Assembly: GCF_018449775.1 (NCBI RefSeq)
Contig: NZ_JAAVVB010000003.1
Location: 434,001-498,000, forward strand
Reading direction: 5' to 3'
Length of the DNA stretch: 64,000 bases
DNA from: Mucilaginibacter sp. dw_454
GTDB taxonomy: Bacteria; Bacteroidota; Bacteroidia; Sphingobacteriales; Sphingobacteriaceae
In this document: positions 26,578 to 34,852 of the stretch, in pieces
Numbering within the stretch: the stretch's first letter is position 1
Layout: every line of letters begins with the position of its first letter
The notes under the pieces: generated by a model
Told to the model about the DNA's origin: nothing
Database searches by the model: none
The model's input: only the letters and a program-made list of their open reading frames with translations
Position numbers and translations under genes: made by a program

Positions 26578-27468
26578 TTATTTGTCCTGGTAACTACCAA
26601 ATACTTTCACTAATCTATCCGGGTAGTCAGATATCAAACCGTCCACCTCCATATCGGCCAAAACTTTCATTCTCGCTTCGTCATTTACCGTCCAGGGGAT
26701 AACCTGTGTATGGTTTTGGTGTGCCGAAGCAACCATGTCGGGCGTCACAATCTTTTCTTCGGGACTTAAAATAGTAGGAGTGAAACCTAAAATTTTGATG
26801 CTGCCTTCATAATCGCCTTTTGAGATCAGGAAAGCGGTTTTAACGTTCGGCATTGTCTGATGCAACACCTGCAAGGTCCGCGGGTCGAACGATTGGATGA
26901 TCACCCTGTCGGTAATATGTTTTTGGTTGATGACAGCCATGAGTGTTTGGACAAACACGGTTGGTATGGGGTTTTCAATGCCGTCTTTCCCAAAATTACT
27001 TTTAGTTTCGATATTATAATATACCGGTTTAAGATGATGCGTCTTGGTGTAGTTTTCTACGCTGTCAATCAGTTCAGATAACAGCGGTTTATAGGTTTTA
27101 ACCTTTTGCTGCTCGGGGAAAGCCGGGTAATCTTTAACACCCTCGATAAACTGTCGGATGTCGGCATAATTCATCTTCAGCAGCATGTATTGTTTCTGCT
27201 CGTCTTTGCTTATCTCGCTGCCATCAGGCTTGAGCATAAAAAGCGAATTCATATCCGGGTCGTGCGATACCACAACTTTGCCATCGGCAGTGATATAGGT
27301 ATCTAGTTCCATGGTACGCGCGCCAATGCGCACGCCGTTCATCATAGATTGCGTCGTGTTTTCAGGCATTAAACCACGGCCGCCGCGGTGCGCTTCGGTA
27401 TCGAAAGTTTGCTGGGCTTTGGCCGATAAAAATCCGAAGCCGATAAAAAGTGTCAAAAGGTATTTCAT
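26578..27468 (-). CDS. Secreted glycerophosphodiester phosphodiesterase
   Basis: A 296-residue exported GDPD-family enzyme that hydrolyses glycerophosphodiesters to glycerol 3-phosphate and an alcohol. The start is ATG 27468, giving signal peptide MKYLLTLFIGFGFLSAKAQ; the longer frame to 27558 overlaps the upstream gene and is not needed. TIM-barrel landmarks: EAHRGGRGLMPENT with H27, R28 and E36, and VVSHDPDMN with the second catalytic histidine (about 69), followed by LDTYIT before it as metal ligand region. The C-terminal strand VIPWTVNDEARMKVLADMEVDGLISDYPDRL is typical. Only four bases separate it from the ThuA gene, so the two form an operon. Confidence 0.94.
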   Translation of the reverse strand: MKYLLTLFIGFGFLSAKAQQTFDTEAHRGGRGLMPENTTQSMMNGVRIGARTMELDTYITADGKVVVSHDPDMNSLFMLKPDGSEISKDEQKQYMLLKMNYADIRQFIEGVKDYPAFPEQQKVKTYKPLLSELIDSVENYTKTHHLKPVYYNIETKSNFGKDGIENPIPTVFVQTLMAVINQKHITDRVIIQSFDPRTLQVLHQTMPNVKTAFLISKGDYEGSIKILGFTPTILSPEEKIVTPDMVASAHQNHTQVIPWTVNDEARMKVLADMEVDGLISDYPDRLVKVFGSYQDK

Positions 27469-27472
27469 AGTA

Positions 27473-28195
27473 TTATGATTTGTGCGCCACCCATTTAACG
27501 GCGTTGCGCAACAGTGTTTGATAGGGAATAATGTTGTGCGATGCATCATCATGGCCAAGCGCTATGCAAACAATACGCGTTTTTGGATTTTTAACGATGA
27601 AAACCGAAGGATAAACCACATCCGAGCCTGCCACATGGTTACTAGCCAAAACTTCAATACCCGGACCTAGAGGATCAACCACGTAATGATAACGCTCGTC
27701 TTTCAAGTTAAAATGCTGCTCAACGCCTTTGGTAATGGGATGATTTGGGTTAACGATATCCTCGTCAAAGCTGCCATATTTATCATGTGCCTCGGCGCCG
27801 CCGCTAACTAATTGTCGGTTGTACTCCGGCCAATCCTTCCAGTTATACCAAAGCCCGGGGTGACCCAATACTAAACCCTTGCCGGCATCCACAAAATCAA
27901 AGATCGCTTTGCGCGATGCTGCATTTATTGGCTGATTGGTTACCAGGTAAAGCACATCGGCCGACTTTAAATAAAAACTTATGGAATCTGTATTGCTGGT
28001 GTAAACAACCGAGCACAAACCATCGCGCTCCAAGGTAGCGGCGTCTGCCTGTTTGTACCAACGATCAAAATCATGCGAAGTGCCCCCGCCAACAATTAAC
28101 ACACGGATTTTTTTAGCCGATGCTGTCATCGGCACAACAAAAAATAGCATTGCTGCAAATAATAGTAGGAGTGGTTTATACTGGCGGATTCTCAT
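27473..28195 (-). CDS. ThuA-domain secreted protein
   Basis: A 240-residue exported protein of the ThuA-like family, related in fold to class I glutamine amidotransferases. Signal peptide residues 1-27 (PMTASA). The domain begins KIRVLIVGGGTSHDFDRWYKQ and continues with FYLKSADVLYLVTNQP, GKGLVLGHPGLWYNW and ITKGVEQHFNLKDERYHY, ending with IALGHDDASHNIIPYQTLLRNAVKWVA. ThuA proteins are linked to trehalose and other disaccharide use in rhizobia and are common in glycan-degrading Bacteroidota. It is the first gene of a two-gene operon with the phosphodiesterase. Confidence 0.9.
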   Translation of the reverse strand: MRIRQYKPLLLLFAAMLFFVVPMTASAKKIRVLIVGGGTSHDFDRWYKQADAATLERDGLCSVVYTSNTDSISFYLKSADVLYLVTNQPINAASRKAIFDFVDAGKGLVLGHPGLWYNWKDWPEYNRQLVSGGAEAHDKYGSFDEDIVNPNHPITKGVEQHFNLKDERYHYVVDPLGPGIEVLASNHVAGSDVVYPSVFIVKNPKTRIVCIALGHDDASHNIIPYQTLLRNAVKWVAHKS

Positions 28196-28294
28196 TGGCT
28201 TGTTGGGTGCTAAGGTAAATGATGGGTGTTAAATTGGGGTTAAGTTATAAAATTGTGTTGAAAGGAGTGAGTGTAAAAGTTATCAAAAAGTTCT

Positions 28295-28382
28295 GTCATT
28301 TCGACCAACGGGAGAAATCTATACACAAGCTAAGCACCATTGAATACTCGTGTATAGATTTCTCGCTAGCGCTCGAAATGAC
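28295..28382. repeat. GTCA hairpin-pair repeat, stem ATTTC
   Basis: GTCATTTCGACCAACGGGA-GAAATCTATACAC left arm and GTGTATAGATTTCTC...GAAATGAC right arm. It lies between divergently transcribed genes, so it is part of, or close to, their promoter regions. Confidence 0.8.
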
Positions 28383-28456
28383 AAGTATATTGGATACTGT
28401 CTGTCTGTTACTTAACCAATAAGCAACTAAAATCGACTTTTAACGTTTAATCAATT

Positions 28457-29473
28457 ATGAACCTACGTTTTAGTTTAATCTTGTTATCTACTGTCGCGCT
28501 CTTATCTGCTTGCGGCAAAAAAACAGATACCGGCACAACCAACACTGGGGGTAATAATAACAACGGTGGCGATAATGGCAATAATAATGGAGGGAGCACT
28601 AGCTGTACCGCCACCCTGGCCGATGCCGAAAACATAGCTATTTTCCCTGCCGATAACGCCTGGAACCTGGACGTATCCGGCGCAGCGGTGGACCCGTATA
28701 GCAGCCAGATCATTGCCACTTTTAGCACCTCTAAAGTGAAGGCTGACTTTGGCGCAGGCTTATATGAGAATGTGCCCATTGGTATACCTTATATCGTGGT
28801 TTGCGGCAGCCAAGCTAAAGTTTCGGTAACTTTTAGGGCTAATGACGAAGATGGTAATTATGGCGACGAAAGCGACCCGGGGCCGTACCCGATACCGGTT
28901 AACGCACCTATAGAAGGCAATGGCACCGGCGACGCGCATGTGATTGTAGTAGACAAAGACAACAAGAAATTATATGAATTGTATAATGCCAGCCACCTCA
29001 ATAATCAATGGCAGGCATCAAGCGGGGCGATATTCGACCTTACCTCAAACACCCTGCGTCATGACGGCTGGACATCTGCCGACGCGGCGGGTTTGCCCAT
29101 CTTCCCCGGATTGGTGCGTTACGAAGAAGTTTTAAAAGGTACCATTGATCACGCTATTCGTTTCACGCTGCAATCGGCTTATGTTAAGCCGGCTTATATA
29201 GCCCCGGCAAGGCACAGCGTGGGCAGCAAGGGCGGCCAGTATTCTTTGCCGTTTGGCGCTAAGATCAGGTTGAAAGCCAGCTTCGATATCAGCGGTTATT
29301 CGGCCACCAATAAGGTCATTCTTGCCGCCATGAAAAAGTATGGGTTGATCCTGGCCGATATAGGCAGCAATATGTACATCAGCGGCGCGCCTGATGACCG
29401 CTGGAACAATGACGACCTGCAAAAACTGGGCGCTATCAACGCATCGAACTTTGAGGTAGTAAAGTTTAATTAG
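28457..29473 (+). CDS. Lipoprotein of unknown function with Asn/Gly linker
   Basis: A 338-residue lipoprotein (signal MNLRFSLILLSTVALLSAC, lipid-attachment C19). A tether of Asn and Gly (about 25-47) leads to a 290-residue globular part that I cannot assign to a named family with confidence. Landmarks are IFPADNAWNLDVSGAAVDPYS (split here as residues 55-75), DEDGNYGDESDPGPYPIP, the HVIVVDKDNKKLYELYNA strand pair, LRHDGWTSADAAGLPIFPGL and IRFTLQSAYVKPAYIAPARH. The last motifs resemble secreted proteins of plants and bacteria in which a conserved aromatic/His-rich core is found. It is transcribed alone. Probably surface or periplasmic. Confidence 0.7.
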   Translation: MNLRFSLILLSTVALLSACGKKTDTGTTNTGGNNNNGGDNGNNNGGSTSCTATLADAENIAIFPADNAWNLDVSGAAVDPYSSQIIATFSTSKVKADFGAGLYENVPIGIPYIVVCGSQAKVSVTFRANDEDGNYGDESDPGPYPIPVNAPIEGNGTGDAHVIVVDKDNKKLYELYNASHLNNQWQASSGAIFDLTSNTLRHDGWTSADAAGLPIFPGLVRYEEVLKGTIDHAIRFTLQSAYVKPAYIAPARHSVGSKGGQYSLPFGAKIRLKASFDISGYSATNKVILAAMKKYGLILADIGSNMYISGAPDDRWNNDDLQKLGAINASNFEVVKFN

Positions 29474-29544
29474 AATCCTGGTCTTTACCTGTATTTTTGG
29501 GTGAGACTCTTTTTTTGTAAATTGCTTAAAGCAAACCAATTACT

Positions 29545-30327
29545 ATGAATAAAGTCAACACCCTGTGGCGGGCATTTTACAGCATCGGAATCGTCGGTAT
29601 AGCCGTTTTGCAATTGGTAAAGGGCAATTTTATGCCGGTTATTATACCGTCAAGCATCCCTTATTTACCGGGCTGTTTGCTCTGCATCTGGGTGGTTAGC
29701 CTGTTATTTATAGTGAAAGCGATTTTAATAGCGGGCTTTGAAAAATATGCACGCAGCTCAGCTTTGTTTGTCGGCGTTTTTCTGTTGATCTTATTTTTAG
29801 CCTTACACCTACCTTACCAGGTCGAAACAAACATGCATTTTTTGGCCGGATGGTCAGACGCGTTAAAGATCCTTGCGTTGAGTGGCGGTGCTTTTGTTGT
29901 CGCCGGCTCCCTTACTAACCCGGTTGCGGCCCATAAACCGGGTTCATGGGTAGCTAAATTGATTCCTCTTGGGCGTTATTTCTTTGCCATAGATATTTTA
30001 GTTGCCGGTATTATGCACTTTTTATACATGCCTTTTGTGGCTATGCTGGTACCCGCCTGGTTGCCCTGGCATACGTTTTGGGGATACTTGGCAGGCGTGG
30101 CGCTAATTGCGTCGGCGCTGGGCATTATCCTGAATATACAACTTAAACTAGCTGCCAATTTACTGGGAGCGATTATATTTATCTGGTTCATCACCCTGCA
30201 CATCCCCCGCGCCATAGCCGACCCGGTGAGTGGTAATGGCAATGAGATTGTGAGTGTATTTGAAGCATTAGCTTTTAGCGGTATTGCATTTTTGATTGCG
30301 GCGAATGCGAAAGTGAAGCGGGCGTAG
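29545..30327 (+). CDS. Polytopic membrane protein, DoxX-like
   Basis: A 260-residue inner membrane protein with about seven or eight hydrophobic helices (about 10-28, 45-65, 73-92, 103-122, 145-165, 172-192, 197-217, 235-255). The two halves look alike: each has a GKNFMPVIIPSSIPYLPG or LYMPFVAMLVPAWLPWHTFWGYLAG-like stretch (proline-rich re-entrant segment), followed by a LHLPYQ or LHIPRAIADP motif. This is the pattern of duplicated DoxX/SURF4-like proteins. No catalytic residues are obvious. Function unknown. It is followed by a hairpin repeat rather than a classical terminator. Confidence 0.75.
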   Translation: MNKVNTLWRAFYSIGIVGIAVLQLVKGNFMPVIIPSSIPYLPGCLLCIWVVSLLFIVKAILIAGFEKYARSSALFVGVFLLILFLALHLPYQVETNMHFLAGWSDALKILALSGGAFVVAGSLTNPVAAHKPGSWVAKLIPLGRYFFAIDILVAGIMHFLYMPFVAMLVPAWLPWHTFWGYLAGVALIASALGIILNIQLKLAANLLGAIIFIWFITLHIPRAIADPVSGNGNEIVSVFEALAFSGIAFLIAANAKVKRA

Positions 30328-30389
30328 ACCCCACATATCGTGGAGAATTCATCCTGATTCCCAGGCTTCGGGATTAGCGCTAATAACCT

Positions 30390-30464
30390 GTCATTGCGAG
30401 CGTAGCGTGGCAATCGCAAGGAGAACAGTAACGCGTGCGGTTGCCACGCTACGCTCGCAATGAC
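30390..30464. repeat. GTCA hairpin-pair repeat, stem ATTGC
   Basis: GTCATTGCGAGCGTAGCGTG-GCAATCGC on the left and GCGGTTGCCACGCTACGC-TCGCAATGAC on the right. Between convergent genes. Confidence 0.82.
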
Positions 30465-30499
30465 AGGTCTTCTAAGTTATAAGAAATTATTGTCGAGAA

Positions 30500-30889
30500 C
30501 TATTCATGCTCCCCAATCACCGACAAAATATTCCCTGCCGGATCTTTAAACCAGGCAATGTCCGGGCCGTGGCCATCGCCGCGCATAATGCCTTTGTCGT
30601 CAGTGTTTAAATACTCGTTGTGATATTGTTCAAATTTTACGCCTTTTACAATCAGGGCGTCAACCGCGCGCTCCAAATCGGGCATTACAAAGTTTAATAC
30701 CGTAAATGTAGCCGGCTGATGATCGGGCTTTGGGTACATCATTACGGTGCCGCCACCTTTAACATGCAGCTCTGCCACGCCCATAGGGTTATCAGTTACC
30801 TGAAGGCCTAAAACTTCGCTGTAAAACGTTTTTGCAGCTTCCAGGTCATTGACCGAAAAACTGCTGAATGTATTTGAATCGCTGAACAT
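30500..30889 (-). CDS. VOC-family (glyoxalase-like) protein
   Basis: A 129-residue protein of the vicinal oxygen chelate superfamily. The paired beta-alpha-beta-beta-beta modules are visible: SSFSVNDLEAAKTFYSEVLGL (module 1, residues 9-29 with the family-typical D.......FY...LGL) and VMPDLERAVDALIVKGVKF (module 2, about 70-88), ending WFKDPAGNILSVIG, the usual C-terminal strand. Potential metal ligands are less clear than in glyoxalase I; ELHVKGGG and the final acidic residue near EHE are candidates. Substrate unknown. It stands alone between a convergent membrane protein gene and the divergent MFS gene. Confidence 0.88.
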   Translation of the reverse strand: MFSDSNTFSSFSVNDLEAAKTFYSEVLGLQVTDNPMGVAELHVKGGGTVMMYPKPDHQPATFTVLNFVMPDLERAVDALIVKGVKFEQYHNEYLNTDDKGIMRGDGHGPDIAWFKDPAGNILSVIGEHE

Positions 30890-31034
30890 AATCTTTTGGT
30901 TTTTGCTAAGTTAATTTACCTGTTGATGAGGCGTACTGGTTATAAAAGCCAATTGTCGGGGTCATTTAAGACTTTAACATCTGTGCCTTCCATTAGTTTC
31001 TGCAAATGCCATACCGATTTTTGAAATAAACAAA

Positions 31035-31042
31035 TAGCTTTG
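31035..31042 (+). promoter_or_regulatory. Candidate -7 promoter box upstream of the MFS gene
   Basis: TAGCTTTG matches TAnnTTTG and ends 12 bases before the ATG at 31055, which implies a very short leader. The matching -33 box is not clear. Confidence 0.4.
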
Positions 31043-31054
31043 CCTAAACCCATC

Positions 31055-32221
31055 ATGAAAAGAGTACTGCCGACCATTGTTATAGCCCAATTTTTTTGTA
31101 CTTCGGTATGGTTTGCAGGCAACGCCATTATGAGCGACATCGCCAAAAAACTACACCTGGAACCGGCTTATCTGGCGCATTTAACCAGTGCGGTACAGCT
31201 GGGGTTTATTGCCGGTACGCTCATTTTTGCCGTTCTGAGCATTGCCGACCGCTTCTCGCCGGTTAAAGTATTTTTTTGCTGCGCGATGCTAGCCGCCGCG
31301 ATTAACCTTGGCGCAAGTTTAAATAATATTGATGCTACTGCATTAATGATTTGCCGCTTTGCGACGGGCTTTTTCCTGGCCGGTATTTACCCGGTGGGGA
31401 TGAAAATAGCATCCGACCATTACCAACAGGGCCTGGGTAAATCATTAGGTTTTTTAGTAGGTGCATTAGTGCTGGGTACGGCTTTTCCGCACTTTTTAAA
31501 AAGCATGACGGGCGGGTTGCCTTATCAATATGTTATTTACGGCACATCGATACTATCAGCAATGGGCGGCTGCGCCATGATAGTATTAGTGCCGGATGGC
31601 CCCGGCCGTAAGCAAGGGCAAAGACTCAATTTCAATGGATTTTTAAGCGGCTTTAAAGATCAGAAATTCAGAGCCGCAGCCTTTGGGTATTTTGGACACA
31701 TGTGGGAGTTGTATGCTTTTTGGGTATTTGTACCGGTGATTTTGGCGGCTTATCAAGCGCACTATCCGCAAGTTAACTTGAACGTCCCTTTACTCTCGTT
31801 CCTCATTATCGCCATCGGCAGTTTGTCGTGCGTTGCAAGCGGGTATTTATCGCAAAGATTCGGTGCAAAAAAGGTAGCGACTGTCGCTTTATTTACCTCC
31901 TGCATTTGTTGCGTCGTTTCGCCATTATTTTTATTTGCTAACGCGATGGGCGCTTTCATCATATTTCTATTCATCTGGAGTATAGCCGTTATTGCCGACT
32001 CGCCTTTGTTCTCCACCCTCATTGCCCAAAACGCGCATGTTGAGGTTAAGGGTTCATCATTGACTATTGTTAACAGCATTGGTTTTGCTATAACTATTAT
32101 GAGTATTCAGTTAGTCACCGCTTTGCGGACATCTGCGAATGCGGAGTATATCTATGTATTGTTGGCGGTGGGGCCGGTGTTGGGGTTGGTGGTGTTGGTG
32201 AGGAAAGAAAATAGTTACTAA
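31055..32221 (+). CDS. Major facilitator superfamily transporter
   Basis: A 388-residue inner membrane transporter with about twelve helices. Start taken at ATG 31055 (MKRVLPTIVIAQFFCTSVWFAGNAIM) rather than the TTG at 31040, which overlaps the promoter box. The MFS loop 2-3 signature is degenerate (LSIADRFSPVKVFFCCAM, about 65-82) and the helix 4-5 region has ATGFFLAGIYPVGMKIASDH. The second half opens with FLSGFKDQKFRAAAFGYFGHMW, and carries SGYLSQRFGAKKVATV, an A-like motif. The family of secondary transporter proteins next to no catabolic gene gives no clue to the substrate. Related proteins are sometimes annotated as nitrate or cyanate-type MFS. Confidence 0.9.
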   Translation: MKRVLPTIVIAQFFCTSVWFAGNAIMSDIAKKLHLEPAYLAHLTSAVQLGFIAGTLIFAVLSIADRFSPVKVFFCCAMLAAAINLGASLNNIDATALMICRFATGFFLAGIYPVGMKIASDHYQQGLGKSLGFLVGALVLGTAFPHFLKSMTGGLPYQYVIYGTSILSAMGGCAMIVLVPDGPGRKQGQRLNFNGFLSGFKDQKFRAAAFGYFGHMWELYAFWVFVPVILAAYQAHYPQVNLNVPLLSFLIIAIGSLSCVASGYLSQRFGAKKVATVALFTSCICCVVSPLFLFANAMGAFIIFLFIWSIAVIADSPLFSTLIAQNAHVEVKGSSLTIVNSIGFAITIMSIQLVTALRTSANAEYIYVLLAVGPVLGLVVLVRKENSY

Positions 32222-32283
32222 TTATTGCTGCTTTGAAACTGCTCCGTCGTCGTGAGAGAAGTACGACCTCTAATCCGCTCGCC

Positions 32284-32737
32284 TAACTTGTCGCTCGTTT
32301 AGCGCTCAGTAGCCGCTAAGGCTTTGTTCTTTTGTCTTGATACAAAAGAACCAAAAGATCAAGTCATACGCAATGCTTCTACGCTCAGGGCCTTTGCGCT
32401 GCAAGTCGATAAAACCTGGGCAGGGGCCTGTTGCCGCTGGTTGTCGCACAATCCCTGCGCTTCAGGCAACATTCCCGACAGCCCTGCAGCCGCACAAGGC
32501 CACCATCGTTTTATCGCCTTCACCTGAAGCTCTGCGTCTGACGTCTCGGTTCCATTGGAGGTTCTGCAAACTGCGTTGAATCAAAAAGTGCGTAATGGCC
32601 TGTCAGGGCACGCGGCCGGGAGTTTTGCCTTGAGCGGCGGCAGCGATTGGCCTGACTTGATTTTTGATTACTTTGTATCAAGACAAAGTAATAGCCCTAG
32701 CGGCGAATGAGCGACACCAAGCGACAAGCTATTAAAG
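32284..32737. repeat. Gene-free element with long terminal inverted repeats
   Basis: This element fills most of the 573-base gap between the MFS and LytTR genes. Inner inverted ends: 32312-32366 (GCCGCTAAGGCTTTG...TCTTGATACAAA...TCAAGTCA) and 32653-32704 (TGACTTGA...TTTGTATCAAGA...AGCCCTAGCGGC), about 80 percent matching over 52-55 bases. Weaker complementarity (ACTTGTCGCT / AGCGACAAGCT) extends it outward. The 285-base centre is G/C-richer and has two overlapping short ORFs, 32324-32527 and 32337-32579, which I do not accept as genes. No transposase is encoded. It looks like a MITE or a structured RNA element. Confidence 0.65.
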
Positions 32738-32794
32738 CGATTCGGAGATCGTTACGCTCATGCTTCGCATTAACGAGCGGGACTCTATCGGCTT

Positions 32795-33502
32795 CTAAAA
32801 AATTCGCTGCTGTATTACCTTCATAAACTGATCCTTAAACTTCTCGCTGATGGGGATCTGCTTACCGGCAATATAAATGTGGTTGTCCTGGATCTTGTTG
32901 ATTTGTTTAGTGTTGACGATGTACGAGTTGTGCACCCTCACAAACGGCGGCTGCAGCTGCTCGTCGATATCTTTTAGTCTTCGATAGATCAGGATCTGCT
33001 CGGCAGGGGTAACCAGGCGCACATATTCCTTTTCGCCTTCAAAATAGTGGATATCGGCCAGTAAAATATTGCGCAGCACCTTGCCAGATTTTACGAAGAA
33101 ATATTCGTTATCATCCGCACCCGGCTTTCGCCCTGCATCGCGACTGCCAAAATAGCCTTCTATCTTTTGCATCGCCGCCAGGAAACGCTTGAGCGTAATG
33201 GGTTTAAGCAAATAATCTATGGTCTCGAACGAGTAACTTTCGGCGGCGTATTCTGAATAGGCGGTAGTGAAGACAATTTTGACATCCTTGGCCAGCAGGG
33301 CCGCCAGTTCCATGCCGGTAAGCTGCGGCATGTTAATGTCCAGGAATACAAAATCGGGCTTGCTGGTTTTTAAAAGCGCGATGGCTTCCAGGGCATTATA
33401 GCATTTCCCCAGCAGGTTCCACTGTGTATTTTGCTGTACCAGGATCTCCAGCAGGTCCACCGCATTGGGTTCGTCGTCAATGATCAAACAGTTCAGGCTC
33501 AT
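32795..33502 (-). CDS. LytTR-family response regulator
   Basis: A 235-residue response regulator. Receiver residues 1-115 with acidic pocket D9, D10, phosphoacceptor D55 in FLDINMPQLTG, T/S in TTAYSEYA (about 85) and K in YLLKPITLKRF (about 107). LytTR DNA-binding domain about 135-230 (LLADIHYFEGEKEYVRL, FVRVHNSYIVNTKQI, IPISEKFKDQF). Its start overlaps the stop of the sensor kinase gene by four bases, showing translational coupling. It is the same type as the regulator at 12632-13378 but clearly a different paralogue, lacking the Ala/Pro-rich linker. Targets unknown. Confidence 0.95.
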   Translation of the reverse strand: MSLNCLIIDDEPNAVDLLEILVQQNTQWNLLGKCYNALEAIALLKTSKPDFVFLDINMPQLTGMELAALLAKDVKIVFTTAYSEYAAESYSFETIDYLLKPITLKRFLAAMQKIEGYFGSRDAGRKPGADDNEYFFVKSGKVLRNILLADIHYFEGEKEYVRLVTPAEQILIYRRLKDIDEQLQPPFVRVHNSYIVNTKQINKIQDNHIYIAGKQIPISEKFKDQFMKVIQQRIF

Positions 33503-34518
33503 ATCAGCGGAACTTTTAGGTAAGCGGTATAAAAATCATTAGCCGCGCCGGTGCTCAGGCAAAAGCCCGTGCCATATAAATGCTCCAAACGTTTCTCCAG
33601 GTTACGAATACCGAAACCGGCGGGCTGGTCGGCACCTGTTTTGGGTTGTACATGGTTTATGGTCTCAAACACCAGGTAACCATCTTCTTGTATTAGCGAC
33701 AACTCGATCTTATTATCGCTGGCTGTTTTATCGATGCCGTGTTTAAAAATGTTTTCTACGAAAGTCATCAACAACATAGGCGGGATACGCAGCTCGGGGT
33801 CGCAGGCTTTGATGAAGGTGAGATCGATATCATGGCGCATGCGGATCTTCTCTAACGCGATATAGTTTTCAAGGAATTGGATCTCGGTCGATATAGCTAC
33901 GCGGTCCTTGGGGCTTTCATCTACAAAATAGCGCATGATGTCTGATAGGCGCTCAATGAGGTTAGCGGTTTTTGGCGCTTCGCGATAAGCTTCGAAATAG
34001 ATATTGTTGAGCGTATTGAACAAAAAATGCGGCTGTACCTGCGATTTTAACAGGTCCAACTCGGCCTGGCTCTTTTGTGCCATCATTTTTTCTGATTGCT
34101 GTTTCAGATCGAAATAATTGATAGCCAGCCTGAAAATAAAGCTTAGCAAAAAGGTGAGGAACCCGGTGACGATCACATAGATCAGATCGCTCAATTCCAT
34201 TTTCATCCAGGCCTTATTAACTACCAACTGGTACAGGTAATGGCTCAGGTAAGCGCGGCCAATGCCACAGCCAATTAATAATACCAGAGCATAAATAACA
34301 TATTGAACTCTGCGGCCCCGCTCATAAAATCGCGGCAGCAAAAAATAGATATTGCCATAAATAACCAGCATATAAAAGGCAACGCTAATGGGCGCGAAAA
34401 TAACCGAATAGCGCCAGCCGTCCATCGGCATTACGGAGAAGAACAAAATTAGGAATACGGCTATCCAGATGAGCCATTGCAGCCGCACAGTAAGCGGCAT
34501 GGCTTTTATAAAATTCAT
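33499..34518 (-). CDS. LytS-type sensor histidine kinase
   Basis: A 339-residue membrane kinase with four hydrophobic segments (about 14-32, 40-60, 75-95, 115-138) and short loops. The phosphoacceptor box is QVQPHFLFNTLNNIYFEAY (about 158-176). ATPase motifs are LMTFVENIFKHGID (N box) and GFGIRNLEKRLEHLYG (G box). Like its counterpart at 13416 it has no separate sensory domain, so the signal must be sensed within or next to the membrane. Coupled to the LytTR gene downstream through a 4-base overlap. The DUF2911 gene is divergent. Confidence 0.93.
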   Translation of the reverse strand: MNFIKAMPLTVRLQWLIWIAVFLILFFSVMPMDGWRYSVIFAPISVAFYMLVIYGNIYFLLPRFYERGRRVQYVIYALVLLIGCGIGRAYLSHYLYQLVVNKAWMKMELSDLIYVIVTGFLTFLLSFIFRLAINYFDLKQQSEKMMAQKSQAELDLLKSQVQPHFLFNTLNNIYFEAYREAPKTANLIERLSDIMRYFVDESPKDRVAISTEIQFLENYIALEKIRMRHDIDLTFIKACDPELRIPPMLLMTFVENIFKHGIDKTASDNKIELSLIQEDGYLVFETINHVQPKTGADQPAGFGIRNLEKRLEHLYGTGFCLSTGAANDFYTAYLKVPLI

Positions 34519-34613
34519 TTTTAAATCTACAAAGGTTTTGGGTTTCGCCCAAAGGTTTTAAACGGATGGGTGAGTTTATTCAATAAATGACCGACAAACT
34601 CAAATATAAATTT

Positions 34614-34700
34614 GTCATCTCGACCGAAGGGAGAGATCTATACATTGATATTCACAACAGCTAGGCATGTGTATAGATCTCTCACTATGTTCGAGATGAC
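34614..34700. repeat. GTCA hairpin-pair repeat, stem ATCTC
   Basis: GTCATCTCGACCGAAGGGA-GAGATCTATACA left arm and TGTATAGATCTCTC...GAGATGAC right arm. It sits within the 334-base divergent intergenic region between the kinase and DUF2911 genes. Apart from this repeat I see only a TTGACATTTG promoter-like string at about 34727 in that region. Confidence 0.8.
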
Positions 34701-34852
34701 AGCTTGGATTAATCTTTAATCCAACAATTGACATTTGCAGCCCAATCATTAAAAATAAATGCCCACCTGTTGAAATGATTTGAATAACAAGCAACTAAGA
34801 GACAGCTTTACATCGTAATCAATATCCAAAAACTATACTTAACCTCAAAACA

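Noticed and set aside
32324..32579. Two overlapping short ORFs in the inverted-repeat element
   Set aside because: They overlap each other in different frames, begin in the inverted repeat itself and have compositions of translated non-coding DNA. The conserved unit is the DNA element.
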